Below, piece by piece: positions 18,239-26,478 of a stretch of 64,000 nt of DNA. Position 1 is the stretch's first letter; every line of letters begins with the position of its first letter. Source of the stretch: Clostridia bacterium. Lineage in GTDB: Bacteria; Bacillota; Clostridia; UBA1381. The notes beneath the pieces were generated by a model. It had not been told where the DNA came from. It searched no databases and worked only from the letters and a program-made list of their open reading frames with translations. The position numbers and the translations under genes were made by a program. The stretch spans positions 62,001-126,000 of the forward strand of contig JAFQJD010000003.1 of NCBI GenBank assembly GCA_017415105.1, written 5' to 3'.

Positions 18239-18937
18239 TTAACCGTAGATTTTATTTAACAGTTCGTCATACTCAATTTCTTTAACTTCACCAAGTTTAA
18301 GACTATCCGGCAACCCGAGTCCGCCGATTGATACTCGTTTGAGGTATACAACCGTCTTACCCACACGTTCAAACATCCGCTTTACCTGATGAAACTTGCC
18401 CTCGGCAATCTCAACAAAAGCCTCGTGTGCATCATCGCATATCTCAAGCCGTGCCGGCTTTGCAGTGAAATCTTTAAACTCCATACCGCCGCCAAAAACA
18501 GCTTTGTCCGCCTCTTCTGCCGGCTTATCAAGCCTTGCGAAATATCTTTTATATACATTCTTTTTCGGTGATGTTATATCGTGGACAAACTCACCGTCAT
18601 TGGTGAGAATTAAAAGCCCCTCGGTGTCTATGTCAAGCCTGCCTGCAGGAAATACATCAAAATGACGGTATTCTTCCGGAACAAGTTCGGTCACTATCGG
18701 ATATTTCTTATCCTCTGTTGCACTCACATACCCCGCCGGCTTATTAAGTATAAGATAAACAAATCGTTTATATAAAACGGCTTGTCCGTTCACTGTAACA
18801 GCATCATTCTCACTTACCTGTGTTTCAGGCTTTATGGCAATATCGCCGTTTACGGTCACTGCTTTTTTCCTTATAAGCTGTTTTATATCCTTTCTCGACA
18901 TATCGGTCGAATCGGACAGAAATTTATCAAGTCGCAT
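18239..18937 (-). CDS. RsuA-family rRNA pseudouridine synthase
   Basis: 232 residues from the ATG at 18937. A GTG at 18949 overlapping the mnmE stop is an alternative. An N-terminal S4 RNA-binding domain (MRLDKFLS... residues 1-60) is followed by the synthase domain with the catalytic motif GRLDIDTEGLLILTNDG near 98-114 (Asp of RLDxxTxG). RsuA-type enzymes modify a single uridine in 16S rRNA, but close paralogues act on 23S, so the exact target is uncertain. It is tightly linked to mnmE upstream and hydF downstream. Confidence 0.9.
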   Translation of the reverse strand: MRLDKFLSDSTDMSRKDIKQLIRKKAVTVNGDIAIKPETQVSENDAVTVNGQAVLYKRFVYLILNKPAGYVSATEDKKYPIVTELVPEEYRHFDVFPAGRLDIDTEGLLILTNDGEFVHDITSPKKNVYKRYFARLDKPAEEADKAVFGGGMEFKDFTAKPARLEICDDAHEAFVEIAEGKFHQVKRMFERVGKTVVYLKRVSIGGLGLPDSLKLGEVKEIEYDELLNKIYG

Positions 18938-18948
18938 AATTTTACCCA

Positions 18949-20319
18949 CTATTTACCCACACAAAAGTTATGAAAAATATCGGCAACTACCGATTCTGAT
19001 ACAGTTTCGCCCGTAATCTCACCAAGGCAGTCCATTGCTCCTGCAATATCAATCGAAACTATATCGCACGGCATACCTGCCTCTAATGCATCTGCAACTC
19101 TTGTGAGTGCATCACGTGCACCGATAAGTGCCGTTTTATGACGCATATTTGTTATTATTCTGCCGTTTTCAGATTCTATTGCATCAAGTCGGCACAGTTT
19201 TTCAATTGCATCGGCAAGCGCGTCCGTACCATCACCTGTCTTTGCACTGATTTTGATTACTGTATCGTCTGCACAAAAAGCATCTTTCGTCGTTTTTGTG
19301 CCTATATCCGATTTATTAAGCAGAATTATGCGGTTTTTATCCTTTGTTGCCAGAAGGACATCTTCGTCCTCATTGTCCATATTTTCCGCACCGTCAATAA
19401 CTACTATTACAAGGTCGGCACTGTCAAGATACTGCATCGATTTTGTGACACCGATTTTTTCTACAACATCATCCGTTTGGCGTATTCCTGCAGTATCGGA
19501 CAAAATAAGCGGTATTCCCTTTATTGTAACACTTTCTTCTATTACATCACGTGTTGTTCCCGCAATATCGGTAACAATTGCACGCTCATCCTGTGCAAGA
19601 CAGTTTAGGATGCTCGATTTTCCGACATTTGGTTTTCCAACAATCGCTGTACGTATTCCGTCACGCATCATACGTCCGTTATCGCTTGTTTCAATCAGAC
19701 GTGAAACCTTATCCGCACAGCTTCGGCACACATTTTTTATATCGTCCTCTGTTACGTCTTCAAGGTCTTCGTCGGGATAGTCGATTATAACCTGCATCTC
19801 TGCACACAAATGCACAAGCTCAGCACGTACCGATTTTATCTCCTTTGACAGTGTTCCGCCAAGCTGGGATATTGCATTTCGCTGTGAAAGCTCGTTTTTT
19901 GCGTTTATAACATCAATAACCGCCTCTGCCTGTGAAAGGTCTATACGACCGTTAAGGAATGCCCGTTTTGTAAACTCGCCCGGCTCTGCCATATGTGCAC
20001 CCGCTTCAATTACTGTCCGAAGCACCGCATGAGTAGTTACCGTTCCGCCGTGACAGCTTATTTCAACTGTATCCTCACGTGTGAACGTCCTCGGAGCACG
20101 CATAAGGGAAACAAGAACCTCGTCAATTTTTTCACCCTTTGTGTTTTTTATAAACCCATAGTGGATGGTATGCGACGGAGCATCTTTGAGGCTCTTGCCG
20201 CAAAATACTCTATCCGCAATTTCTATAGCATCGTGTCCGCTAATACGGATTACCGATATTCCACCTGTTCCCTGCGGTGTCGCAACAGCGGCGATTGTTC
20301 TGTCAGTTAACTTTGTCAT
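18949..20319 (-). CDS. mnmE: tRNA modification GTPase MnmE
   Basis: 456 residues, full length. With MnmG it installs the (carboxymethyl)aminomethyl group on U34 of tRNAs. N-terminal folate-binding domain beginning [20 protein letters not shown], then the G domain inserted in a helical domain: [14 protein letters not shown] near 228, [10 protein letters not shown] near 273, NKSD near 335. The C-terminal catalytic cysteine motif is FCVGK (usually CIGK). The first 17 bases overlap nrdR. Confidence 0.97.
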   Translation of the reverse strand: MTKLTDRTIAAVATPQGTGGISVIRISGHDAIEIADRVFCGKSLKDAPSHTIHYGFIKNTKGEKIDEVLVSLMRAPRTFTREDTVEISCHGGTVTTHAVLRTVIEAGAHMAEPGEFTKRAFLNGRIDLSQAEAVIDVINAKNELSQRNAISQLGGTLSKEIKSVRAELVHLCAEMQVIIDYPDEDLEDVTEDDIKNVCRSCADKVSRLIETSDNGRMMRDGIRTAIVGKPNVGKSSILNCLAQDERAIVTDIAGTTRDVIEESVTIKGIPLILSDTAGIRQTDDVVEKIGVTKSMQYLDSADLVIVVIDGAENMDNEDEDVLLATKDKNRIILLNKSDIGTKTTKDAFCADDTVIKISAKTGDGTDALADAIEKLCRLDAIESENGRIITNMRHKTALIGARDALTRVADALEAGMPCDIVSIDIAGAMDCLGEITGETVSESVVADIFHNFCVGK

Positions 20320-20764
20320 TGATTAATCCGTTAAGCTCGTCCATAAACGTGCTCAAGTCCTCAAACTGCTTATAAACTGATGCGAAACGAACGTATGCAA
20401 CCTCGTCAAGCAAGCGGAGCTTATCCATAACCATTTCACCTATTACGGTTGATTTCACTTCTCGCTCCATTGACTGTGCAAGCTCACTCTCGATATCGTC
20501 TGCGATTTTTTCCATCTGAACGATAGAAATCGGACGTTTTTCGCACGCAGTGATAATACCCTTCAACACCTTGTTGCGGTTAAACGGCTGACGTGATTCG
20601 TCCTTTTTAATAACCACCAACGCAACAGATTCAAGCTTTTCATAAGTTGTAAAACGCTTACCGCATTTTAAACACTCACGACGACGACGGATAGAGTTGT
20701 TCTCCTCTGTGGGACGTGAGTCAATAACTTTACTCTCGATAAAAGAACAGTACGGACATTTCAT
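20303..20764 (-). CDS. nrdR: Transcriptional repressor NrdR
   Basis: 153 residues. Represses ribonucleotide reductase genes when dATP is high. N-terminal zinc ribbon (MKCPYC ... [12 protein letters not shown], two CxxC pairs) and a C-terminal ATP-cone domain ([21 protein letters not shown] onward in pieces). AAAGGAG precedes the ATG at 20764. Earlier in-frame codons run into promoter sequence. It overlaps the mnmE start, so the two may be co-expressed. No NrdR-box-controlled reductase gene is in the window. Confidence 0.96.
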   Translation of the reverse strand: MKCPYCSFIESKVIDSRPTEENNSIRRRRECLKCGKRFTTYEKLESVALVVIKKDESRQPFNRNKVLKGIITACEKRPISIVQMEKIADDIESELAQSMEREVKSTVIGEMVMDKLRLLDEVAYVRFASVYKQFEDLSTFMDELNGLINDKVN

Positions 20765-20806
20765 AATTTTTCTCCTTTTGCAACCTATATAGTTATATAT
20801 GCTTTT

Positions 20807-20835
20807 ATTATACCACATATAGTATATTTTTTCAA
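20807..20835 (-). promoter_or_regulatory. Sigma-A promoter of nrdR-mnmE
   Basis: Minus strand TTGAAA (20835-20830), 17 bases, perfect TATAAT (20812-20807), about 42 bases before the nrdR ATG and overlapping the end of the ylmC gene. Confidence 0.8.
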
Positions 20836-21083
20836 GAGTTTTCACTAAAATCAAATGTTTTTACAAGTACAAATTCATCGCTCATGGCAGTTATGGTATG
20901 CCACGGAACGGATATTTCCCCGATGCGAAACAGCGACGCAAGAAATCCGTAGGATTTCCGTACTATCACCGACGTAATCCGTCCGCTCACTTCGTCGATT
21001 TCAATGTCTGCCACATACCCGATACATTCTGCCGTATTTATATCAATAACCGTCCTGCGACGTAATTTCCCACCATGAAACAA
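20832..21083 (-). CDS. YlmC/YmxH-family PRC-barrel protein (sporulation-associated)
   Basis: About 83 residues. A single PRC-barrel domain: [19 protein letters not shown], then [21 protein letters not shown], ending in a short acidic tail. YlmC/YmxH proteins are small PRC-barrel proteins annotated with sporulation in Firmicutes, with no biochemical role that I know. No ATG fits the domain. The best start is the TTG at 21083, 8 bases after AAGGGG. A GTG at 21092 overlaps that site. The ribosome site lies in the 3' arm of the hairpin at 21081-21119. Confidence 0.75.
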   Translation of the reverse strand: MFHGGKLRRRTVIDINTAECIGYVADIEIDEVSGRITSVIVRKSYGFLASLFRIGEISVPWHTITAMSDEFVLVKTFDFSENS

Positions 21084-21119
21084 AAATAACACCCCTTATA
21101 CAGCTTATGAGGTGTTATT
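21081..21119 (-). terminator. Terminator-like hairpin overlapping the ylmC ribosome site
   Basis: AATAACACC and GGTGTTATT (9-bp perfect, 21111-21119 with 21085-21093) with a partly pairing loop, followed on the minus strand by TTTTTG. It ends the upstream membrane-protein gene, and its 3' arm contains the AAGGGG of ylmC. Confidence 0.65.
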
Positions 21120-21124
21120 ATGAT

Positions 21125-21751
21125 TTATTTATTCTTTTTTCTGCTGACGGGCTTCAAATCGTAAATACGAATCTGTACAACAATACCAGCAACAAATATA
21201 ATACCTGCAATTATCCACGTTTTTATGTCGGGGAAATAGAACCCGATAAGTGCAAGTGAACTTACGGCAGTGATAACTCCGCCTGATGCCGCAGTAACAA
21301 GTGACACGGTGAACTTTGACCTGCAAGCCGCAAGTATGCCCATAACAAGCCCGATAACGAGATCAATAAATAGCAGTGTATTCTCATTTACCGTATCCCC
21401 TGCTACATTCATTTCGGATGTCAGAATGAAAGCTAAAAGCCAGCCAAGACTGCTTATACCTATAAAATATCCCACCGCCTTGAACCTTTTAACAACAAAC
21501 ACGAGCAGCACGCCACAAATCGAGGCAAGTATAATCATTATGATTATACTGTTAAATACAAGTATGCCAATCATCGCACCTGCAAGTGTTCCAAAAACCA
21601 ATGCACAGACCGACACAACCCATATCATCGTTTCACGGCCCTTCATTGCAATTACCACACCGAGAACGGTGAGTGCAAGAAATATTACAGCAGCCACGGC
21701 TGTGCCTGCCGCACCCATAGTATTACGGCAGAAATTAACCAAGTGTATCAT
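21125..21751 (-). CDS. Multi-pass membrane protein of unknown function
   Basis: 208 residues, 6-7 hydrophobic segments spread over the whole length, with a basic C-terminal tail (SRKKNK). The arrangement resembles DUF4203/TMEM198-like membrane proteins, but this is a weak impression. AAGGAG lies 6 bases before the ATG. It ends at the hairpin before ylmC. No functional residues are recognisable. Confidence 0.65.
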   Translation of the reverse strand: MIHLVNFCRNTMGAAGTAVAAVIFLALTVLGVVIAMKGRETMIWVVSVCALVFGTLAGAMIGILVFNSIIIMIILASICGVLLVFVVKRFKAVGYFIGISSLGWLLAFILTSEMNVAGDTVNENTLLFIDLVIGLVMGILAACRSKFTVSLVTAASGGVITAVSSLALIGFYFPDIKTWIIAGIIFVAGIVVQIRIYDLKPVSRKKNK

Positions 21752-21768
21752 AAATTCTCCTTAAACCA

Positions 21769-21796
21769 ACACCGCCACTTTAGAGAATGGCGGTGT
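21769..21796 (-). terminator. Hairpin downstream of ilvE
   Basis: 9-bp perfect stem (ACACCGCCA 21769-21777 with TGGCGGTGT 21788-21796) just past the ilvE stop. The following minus-strand sequence (TGGTTTAAGG) has only a short T run, so termination may be partial. Confidence 0.5.
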
Positions 21797-21804
21797 GATA
21801 ATAT

Positions 21805-22830
21805 TTAGCAAATTTCGCAAATCCAGCCCTCGGGAGCTTCTATTCTGCCCATCTGGATACCAGTCAATGTATCGTAAAGCTTCTTTGTAACAGGACCCAT
21901 CTCGTCCATACCGCTCGGCAGGCAGATTTCCTCGCCGTGGTTGTAAATCTTACCAACAGGTGAGATAACTGCTGCAGTACCGCAAAGACCGCACTCTGCA
22001 AAGTCTTTAAGCTCTGATACGTAAACCTCACGCTCCTCTACCTCAAGACCGAGATAGTGCTCTGCAACATACATAAGTGAACGTCTTGTTACTGACGGAA
22101 GAATACTGTCAGACTTGGGTGTTACAACCTTGCCGTCCTTTGTTATAAAGAGGAAGTTTGCACCGCCCGTTTCCTCAACCTTTGTTCTTGTCTGCGGGTC
22201 AAGATACATATTCTCGTCAAAGCCGTTCTCGTGTGCATCAACGATTGCATAAAGGCTCATTGCGTAGTTAAGACCAGCCTTAATGTGACCTGTTCCCTTT
22301 GGTGCTGCACGGTCGAAGTCCGAAACACGGATAGTAAGCGGTTTTGCACCACCCTTGAAGTACGGGCCAACCGGTGTTGTGAATGCTCTGTACTGGAACT
22401 CTGTTGCAGGCTTGACACCGATTACTTCGTTTATACCGAACATAAACGGTCTTATATACAGTGATGCACCTGTGCCATACGGCGGAACATACGCCGCATT
22501 GGCCTTTACAACCTGCTTTATTGAATCTATGAACTGCTCCTTTGAAATCGGGGGCATCTTCATACGCTCTGCTGAATTTATAAGACGCTCTGCGTTCATA
22601 TCCGGACGGAATGTTACTATACGTCCGTCCTCAGTTGTATATGCCTTTATACCCTCAAATATTGTCTGGGCATACTGTAAAACGCACGCACACTCACTCA
22701 TCACAATCTTATCATCGTCAATAAGTGCACCCTCGTCCCACTTGCCGTCTTTATATGTTGCAACATATCTCTTGTCGGTTTTGATATAACCAAAACCGAG
22801 GTTGCCCCAGTCTATGTCTTTTTTCTCCAT
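21805..22830 (-). CDS. ilvE: Branched-chain amino acid aminotransferase
   Basis: 341 residues. PLP enzyme that transaminates leucine, isoleucine and valine with 2-oxoglutarate (fold type IV). Landmarks: QTIFEGIKAY near residue 55, the PLP lysine in GTGHIKAGLNYA near 184, KVEETGGANFLFI near 216, and ECGLCGTAAVISPVG near 285-299 (CxxC, as in the longer BCAT subgroup). It has its own promoter at 22869-22897 and GAAAGGAAG before the ATG. Confidence 0.95.
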   Translation of the reverse strand: MEKKDIDWGNLGFGYIKTDKRYVATYKDGKWDEGALIDDDKIVMSECACVLQYAQTIFEGIKAYTTEDGRIVTFRPDMNAERLINSAERMKMPPISKEQFIDSIKQVVKANAAYVPPYGTGASLYIRPFMFGINEVIGVKPATEFQYRAFTTPVGPYFKGGAKPLTIRVSDFDRAAPKGTGHIKAGLNYAMSLYAIVDAHENGFDENMYLDPQTRTKVEETGGANFLFITKDGKVVTPKSDSILPSVTRRSLMYVAEHYLGLEVEEREVYVSELKDFAECGLCGTAAVISPVGKIYNHGEEICLPSGMDEMGPVTKKLYDTLTGIQMGRIEAPEGWICEIC

Positions 22831-22868
22831 TGTTAAATTCTTCCTTTCAAAATATCAACTTACTTTAT

Positions 22869-22897
22869 ATTATACCACTACGGTTTGTATTTGTAAA
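22869..22897 (-). promoter_or_regulatory. Sigma-A promoter of ilvE
   Basis: Minus strand TTTACA (22897-22892), 17 bases, TATAAT (22874-22869), about 38 bases before the ilvE ATG. No T-box or long leader fits in the space. Confidence 0.75.
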
Positions 22898-22942
22898 TAC
22901 TTGCAGAAAAATTTTTTACATTAAATTTCTTTTTAAAAACTC

Positions 22943-22971
22943 TTGACATTTAAATAAAAATAGTGTATACT
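22943..22971 (+). promoter_or_regulatory. Sigma-A promoter of tRNA-Asp
   Basis: Perfect TTGACA (22943-22948), 17 bases, TATACT (22966-22971), 19 bases before the mature tRNA 5' end. Confidence 0.85.
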
Positions 22972-22990
22972 ATATACTGTTGTTAACGAT

Positions 22991-23067
22991 GGTCCGGTAG
23001 TTCAGTTGGTTAGAACGCTAGCCTGTCACGCTAGAGGTCGTGAGTTCGAGCCTCATCCGGATCGCCA
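22991..23067 (+). tRNA. tRNA-Asp (GTC)
   Basis: 77 bases with encoded CCA. Acceptor arms GGTCCGG and CCGGATC pair (one G-U), anticodon GTC at 23025-23027 within CCTGTCACG, T-arm with GTTCGAG, discriminator G. It has a dedicated promoter and is followed immediately by a terminator-like hairpin. Confidence 0.98.
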
Positions 23068-23096
23068 GGCTCCGCATAAGCGGAGCCTTTCTTTTT
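23067..23096 (+). terminator. Terminator after tRNA-Asp
   Basis: GGCTCCGC (23068-23075) pairs with GCGGAGCC (23080-23087), four-base loop, then TTTCTTTTTC. It begins one base after the tRNA CCA. The next gene starts at 23114, so read-through could still express it. Confidence 0.85.
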
Positions 23097-23113
23097 CATA
23101 AAGGAGAATCATT

Positions 23114-23338
23114 ATGAGTGATGAAATAAAAAAAGCAATTGAGTTGCTTAATAAGAATAATTACATAGCAGTACCCATTTCGAAAGGACAGATTTTCCTT
23201 TGTGACGGGTGTAACCAGAACGAAGCTGAATGCCGTTACAGTGCACTTGGATATACGTGTTCAAATCTCTTGTGCTTAAACCGCACCATAAAGGAACAGC
23301 TTGATGTAGAGGGTATATTAAAAGACGAAGCGGAATAA
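23114..23338 (+). CDS. Small cysteine-rich protein of unknown function
   Basis: 74 residues, AAAGGAG 7-8 bases before the ATG. A cysteine cluster in the middle (CDGC near 30, then C in AECRY, YTCSNLLC) suggests a metal site with five cysteines. The rest is charged and soluble. The stop codon lies in the loop of its own terminator, so the last residues (KDEA) are encoded by the stem. I do not recognise a family. The only promoter in view is that of tRNA-Asp. Confidence 0.7.
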   Translation: MSDEIKKAIELLNKNNYIAVPISKGQIFLCDGCNQNEAECRYSALGYTCSNLLCLNRTIKEQLDVEGILKDEAE

Positions 23339-23356
23339 CCGCTTCGTCTTTTTTGT
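23321..23356 (+). terminator. Terminator overlapping the end of the small cysteine-rich gene
   Basis: 13-bp perfect stem (AAAGACGAAGCGG 23321-23333 with CCGCTTCGTCTTT 23339-23351), loop containing the TAA stop codon, T-rich tail. Confidence 0.9.
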
Positions 23357-23377
23357 GTTAATTTCAAAATGCCCGAT

Positions 23378-23666
23378 GCAGGTCGTTCATTTCAGCAGAT
23401 GAGGCTATACTTGTGTATGCGAGTCTGCACAATTGTGGCGAGATGCAAAGAGCTTTCTTAAAAAATAATCCGGTAATGCTCAAAGCAGGTCGTTCAATTC
23501 CGCAGGCGAGGCTATACTTGTGTATGCGAGTCTGCACAATTGTGGCGAGATGCAAAGAGCTTTCTTAAAAAATAATCCGGTAATGCTCAAAGCAGGTCGT
23601 TCAATTCCGCAGGCGAGGCTATACTTGTGTATGCGAGTCTGCGGAATTGGGCGAGATGCAAAGAGA
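23378..23666. repeat. Three tandem copies of a 107-bp repeat
   Basis: Copies begin at 23378, 23485 and 23592 (GCAGGTCGTTCA start), with exactly 107-base spacing. The third stops after about 75 bases. Copies differ by a few substitutions. Each contains the direct words GCGAGGCT, GCGAGTCT and GCGAGATGC and an inverted repeat. In copy 3 this is a perfect 11-bp stem, CAATTCCGCAG (23602-23612) with CTGCGGAATTG (23639-23649). In copies 1 and 2 the stem is imperfect. Together with the short spacers it fills the whole 23339-23675 gap between two convergent genes. No coding potential is supported. Confidence 0.9.
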
Positions 23667-23675
23667 ATTTCCGGA

Positions 23676-24530
23676 TTAGAATACCTCTATTTCGCTTATT
23701 GCTATATCCTGCCAGTCGCCATAGTAGCTGTCAAGGACTGTAATTGATATGTAGTCTGTGTATACAGGCTCATCAAGCTTAAAGCTGAGCATTGCACGGT
23801 AGTTGTCAATACCGAATGTAACTTCCTTTTCACCGCCACGGTATGATATTCTTGCACGTGTGATACGGCGGTTTCTTGTGTATGTCTTTTCAGACTTACA
23901 GTAACCGTTTGTCATACGTATTCCCGTAACGTACTGGTCGTTATGTGCATTAAGAGTTATGGTCGGGATAGACTCAATATTTCTGTCGGGTGTCCATGCT
24001 GTACGCATATCGCCATCCACTGCATATTCAGGATAATAATACACAATTTCACCCGTTGAGCTGTCCTTATCATGTCCGCGTGTACTTGATGCTACAACCC
24101 AGTCAAACTGCGGCGGTGCCGGCGTCGGCGTTTCCACTGCAACCTCGGCGGGCTGTACCGAATACTCTTCATTATCATTATCGTTTCCGCCAAACAAGGC
24201 ATACGCACCTATTCCTACCGCAATTGCAACAAGCACTGCCAGAATTATTATAAGAACTGTCACAGTGGTGTTCTTCTCCTTTTGCGGCTGTGGCTGATAC
24301 ACAGGCGGTACCGGAGTATGAGCCGGTGTCGGCTGTGGTGCCGGAGCCGGTTCGGGCTCTCTTGTCCGCTTTCCGCAACCCGGACAGAACACATCACTTT
24401 CAAAGATTTCCATTCCGCAGTTCTGGCAGAATGTTCCGTTTTTCATATTTTCCATTTTCTGCTCTGCACCGCATACCGGACAGAACTTGTCACCTGCACC
24501 CAACTGGGCACCGCATTTTTCACAATTCAT
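23676..24530 (-). CDS. Zinc-ribbon membrane protein with C-terminal discoidin-like domain
   Basis: 284 residues from the ATG at 24530 (AAAGGGTGG upstream). Two N-terminal zinc ribbons (CEKCG...CPVCG and CQNCG...CPGCG, residues 3-52), a Pro-rich stretch, one membrane segment near 90-112 (VLIIILAVLVAIAVGIGAYA), a low-complexity linker, and a C-terminal domain of about 145 residues (VVASSTRGHDKDSSTG..., AVDGDMRTAWTPD). That pattern matches the discoidin/NADase-type glycan-binding fold found in Firmicutes surface proteins. The ribbons should be cytoplasmic and the glycan-binding domain outside. Specificity unknown. Confidence 0.82.
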   Translation of the reverse strand: MNCEKCGAQLGAGDKFCPVCGAEQKMENMKNGTFCQNCGMEIFESDVFCPGCGKRTREPEPAPAPQPTPAHTPVPPVYQPQPQKEKNTTVTVLIIILAVLVAIAVGIGAYALFGGNDNDNEEYSVQPAEVAVETPTPAPPQFDWVVASSTRGHDKDSSTGEIVYYYPEYAVDGDMRTAWTPDRNIESIPTITLNAHNDQYVTGIRMTNGYCKSEKTYTRNRRITRARISYRGGEKEVTFGIDNYRAMLSFKLDEPVYTDYISITVLDSYYGDWQDIAISEIEVF

Positions 24531-24562
24531 AAAAACCACCCTTTATAGTTTAATATATTTAC

Positions 24563-24591
24563 ATTATAACAGATACTTTTACATTTGTCAC
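24563..24591 (-). promoter_or_regulatory. Sigma-A promoter of the zinc-ribbon/discoidin gene
   Basis: Minus strand GTGACA (24591-24586), 17 bases, TATAAT (24568-24563), 33 bases before the start codon. Confidence 0.7.
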
Positions 24592-24619
24592 GTAATTTTT
24601 GTATTTTTCTCCATTTCTA

Positions 24620-24648
24620 TTGAATTTTTTGTCAAAATATGATATTAT
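24620..24648 (+). promoter_or_regulatory. Sigma-A promoter of the M15 peptidase gene
   Basis: TTGAAT (24620-24625), 17 bases, TATTAT (24643-24648), 30 bases before the start at 24679. It is divergent from the promoter at 24563-24591. Confidence 0.6.
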
Positions 24649-24678
24649 CAGCTTATGGTTCTGAAAGGAGTTTTTAGA

Positions 24679-25479
24679 ATGGATAGAAATAAACACGTAA
24701 AAAAGAATAATAAACCGCTTATCTTCGTGCTTCTTGCACTCATTATAATAACGGTGCTCATAATCGCACGGATGATGATGAAGCCGGAAACGGATTTGCA
24801 CGTTAATGAGGACAGTGTCCTGTTAACTTCGTCTGCCACGGAGGGGCCAACGCCCGAACCAACATCTTCGCCAACACCTGAACCGGTTATACGGCGTGGA
24901 ACGTCAGAGCCGATTCCCGAGGATATAAGAGCATCAATGCAGGGCAAGTCAATGAAGAGTAATGCATCGGTTAAATTTGACGATTTGCGGTATCTTACCA
25001 TTCCTCATTATGATTTTGACTATAACGTGACTACAGGCCATCTCGTAGTCGCAGCACCGCTTGCGGAAGAGGTTCTTGATATATTCGCAGAGCTGTTTGA
25101 TGCAAAGTACCCTATTGAGCGTATGGAGCTTATTGATAAATACAACGCCGATGATTTCACATCAATCGAGTATAACAACACATCAGCATTTAACTACAGA
25201 CCGGTATCAACCGGCACGGGTAAGCTTTCAAATCACGCCTTTGGACGGGCTATTGATATAAACCCACAACAAAATCCGTATGTCTACAGTAATGGCACAG
25301 GTGCACACGAAAATGCACGTGAGTTCTGGAAACGTGATATAAGCAAATGGTCTCGCGAAATTGACCGTGCGGCATACATAGGAAACGACACTGTGATATA
25401 CCGCATCTTCAAAAAATACGGTTGGACATGGGGTGGTGACTGGTCATCAGCAAAGGATTATCAGCATTTTGAGAAATGA
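24679..25479 (+). CDS. Membrane-anchored M15-family peptidoglycan peptidase
   Basis: 266 residues from the ATG at 24679 (AAAGGAG upstream). One N-terminal membrane anchor (residues about 12-33), a Pro/Thr/Ser-rich linker with PTPEPTSSPTPEP, then a zinc peptidase M15 domain of the D-alanyl-D-alanine carboxypeptidase / L,D-endopeptidase (CwlK/VanY) type: SNHAFGRAIDINPQQNPY near 182-199 (zinc ligands His and Asp) and WTWGGDWSSAKDYQHFE at the C-terminus (Asp/His pair). It should trim peptide stems in the cell wall. No vancomycin-resistance genes are nearby, so a housekeeping wall role is more likely. Confidence 0.9.
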   Translation: MDRNKHVKKNNKPLIFVLLALIIITVLIIARMMMKPETDLHVNEDSVLLTSSATEGPTPEPTSSPTPEPVIRRGTSEPIPEDIRASMQGKSMKSNASVKFDDLRYLTIPHYDFDYNVTTGHLVVAAPLAEEVLDIFAELFDAKYPIERMELIDKYNADDFTSIEYNNTSAFNYRPVSTGTGKLSNHAFGRAIDINPQQNPYVYSNGTGAHENAREFWKRDISKWSREIDRAAYIGNDTVIYRIFKKYGWTWGGDWSSAKDYQHFEK

Positions 25480-25480
25480 A

Positions 25481-25505
25481 AAATGGACTGCGTTGCAGTC
25501 CATTT
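25481..25505. terminator. Bidirectional terminator between M15 and anti-sigma genes
   Basis: 11-bp perfect stem (AAATGGACTGC 25481-25491 with GCAGTCCATTT 25495-25505) and a three-base loop. T-rich sequence follows on both strands. Confidence 0.85.
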
Positions 25506-25506
25506 C

Positions 25507-26430
25507 TTAGTTATAGGTCAATCTGAATGATATGTTTTCGCCTGAATTATATTGCAGGTCGCATTCATATCCTACGCCCTTGTCATTGAGCTTGTCAATC
25601 AATGCGTAGAAATTATCACGAGATGTCATATAATAACCACCCGAATTCTTAACACCCATTTCGCTCATTGTGCTTACAACAGCACCCATATCATCACTCT
25701 GTACGTGCAAATAGTCAGAAATCACACTCGGTGTTCTTCTGTTCCTTTCAACATTGTAATGACCGTATGCTATCTGCGGCCCATCTTCCTTTATCTGATA
25801 ATCTTCAACATCGTGTACATTATCAGGTGTCGGTGCCGGAGCTACCGTATGTGCAGGAGTCTTCTCTGCTTCAGCCTTGGGAGCTTCTGTCTTTACCGGT
25901 GCCTTTGTAGCAGTAACTGCCGGTTTTGACGGCTTCTTCTCTGGGGTTTGTGAAACCACCTTTTGGGTAACCTTTTTCTCAGCCCTTGCCGGCTCGGAAT
26001 CAGGCTTTTCCGGTTCGGGAGCAACTTCTTCTGCAGGAGCTTCCACAGTTTGCGGAGTGCTTACTACAGTTTCACTTATTACTCCGTCTGTTCCGTCATT
26101 TGTAATGGTTTCTTTTATATATCCGTTATTGATGCCTACTGCAAGACCTATTGCAAGACAAGCTGCAACAGTCGAAAGAACTCTGAAATTCCATCTGAAT
26201 CCTACAACTACGGTCTTTTCGGCATCAAGCTTCGCATTTACTTTGTCAATAAGCGATTCGGGAGCTTTCGGTGACGGAATTGACGCAAGATTTCCTATTA
26301 CAGATTTGAAAAACTCAAGCTCTTTGCGGCAGGTTTCACATTCAGCTGTGTGTTTTTCCATTTCAATGCGTTGCTCATCAGTTAATGATTCATAATTATC
26401 AAGCAACTCAAAAAACTCTGAACAAATCAT
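25507..26430 (-). CDS. Membrane anti-sigma factor (zf-HC2 type)
   Basis: 307 residues. The N-terminal anti-sigma zinc finger is visible as HTAECETCRK (HxxxCxxC, residues about 27-36). One membrane segment lies near 85-103 (VAACLAIGLAVGI), then a long Pro/Glu/Ala/Lys-rich extracytoplasmic linker (about 120-205) and a folded C-terminal domain of about 90 residues (YLHVQSDDMGAVVSTM). It lies 48 bases after the ECF sigma gene in the same direction and should sequester that sigma at the membrane until a wall or envelope signal arrives. Confidence 0.88.
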   Translation of the reverse strand: MICSEFFELLDNYESLTDEQRIEMEKHTAECETCRKELEFFKSVIGNLASIPSPKAPESLIDKVNAKLDAEKTVVVGFRWNFRVLSTVAACLAIGLAVGINNGYIKETITNDGTDGVISETVVSTPQTVEAPAEEVAPEPEKPDSEPARAEKKVTQKVVSQTPEKKPSKPAVTATKAPVKTEAPKAEAEKTPAHTVAPAPTPDNVHDVEDYQIKEDGPQIAYGHYNVERNRRTPSVISDYLHVQSDDMGAVVSTMSEMGVKNSGGYYMTSRDNFYALIDKLNDKGVGYECDLQYNSGENISFRLTYN

Positions 26431-26478
26431 GGTAATTCCTCCTTTCCCTTTACTTATTACAATATTTTAGACGATAGA

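Noticed and set aside
23378-23666. CRISPR array
   Set aside because: The spacing is 107 bases with nearly identical sequence throughout. There are no 20-40 base unique spacers and no cas genes nearby.
23520-23747. Plus-strand ORF of 75 codons across the 107-bp repeat
   Set aside because: It is formed by the repeat sequence, lacks a ribosome site and overlaps the 3' end of the well-supported zinc-ribbon gene.
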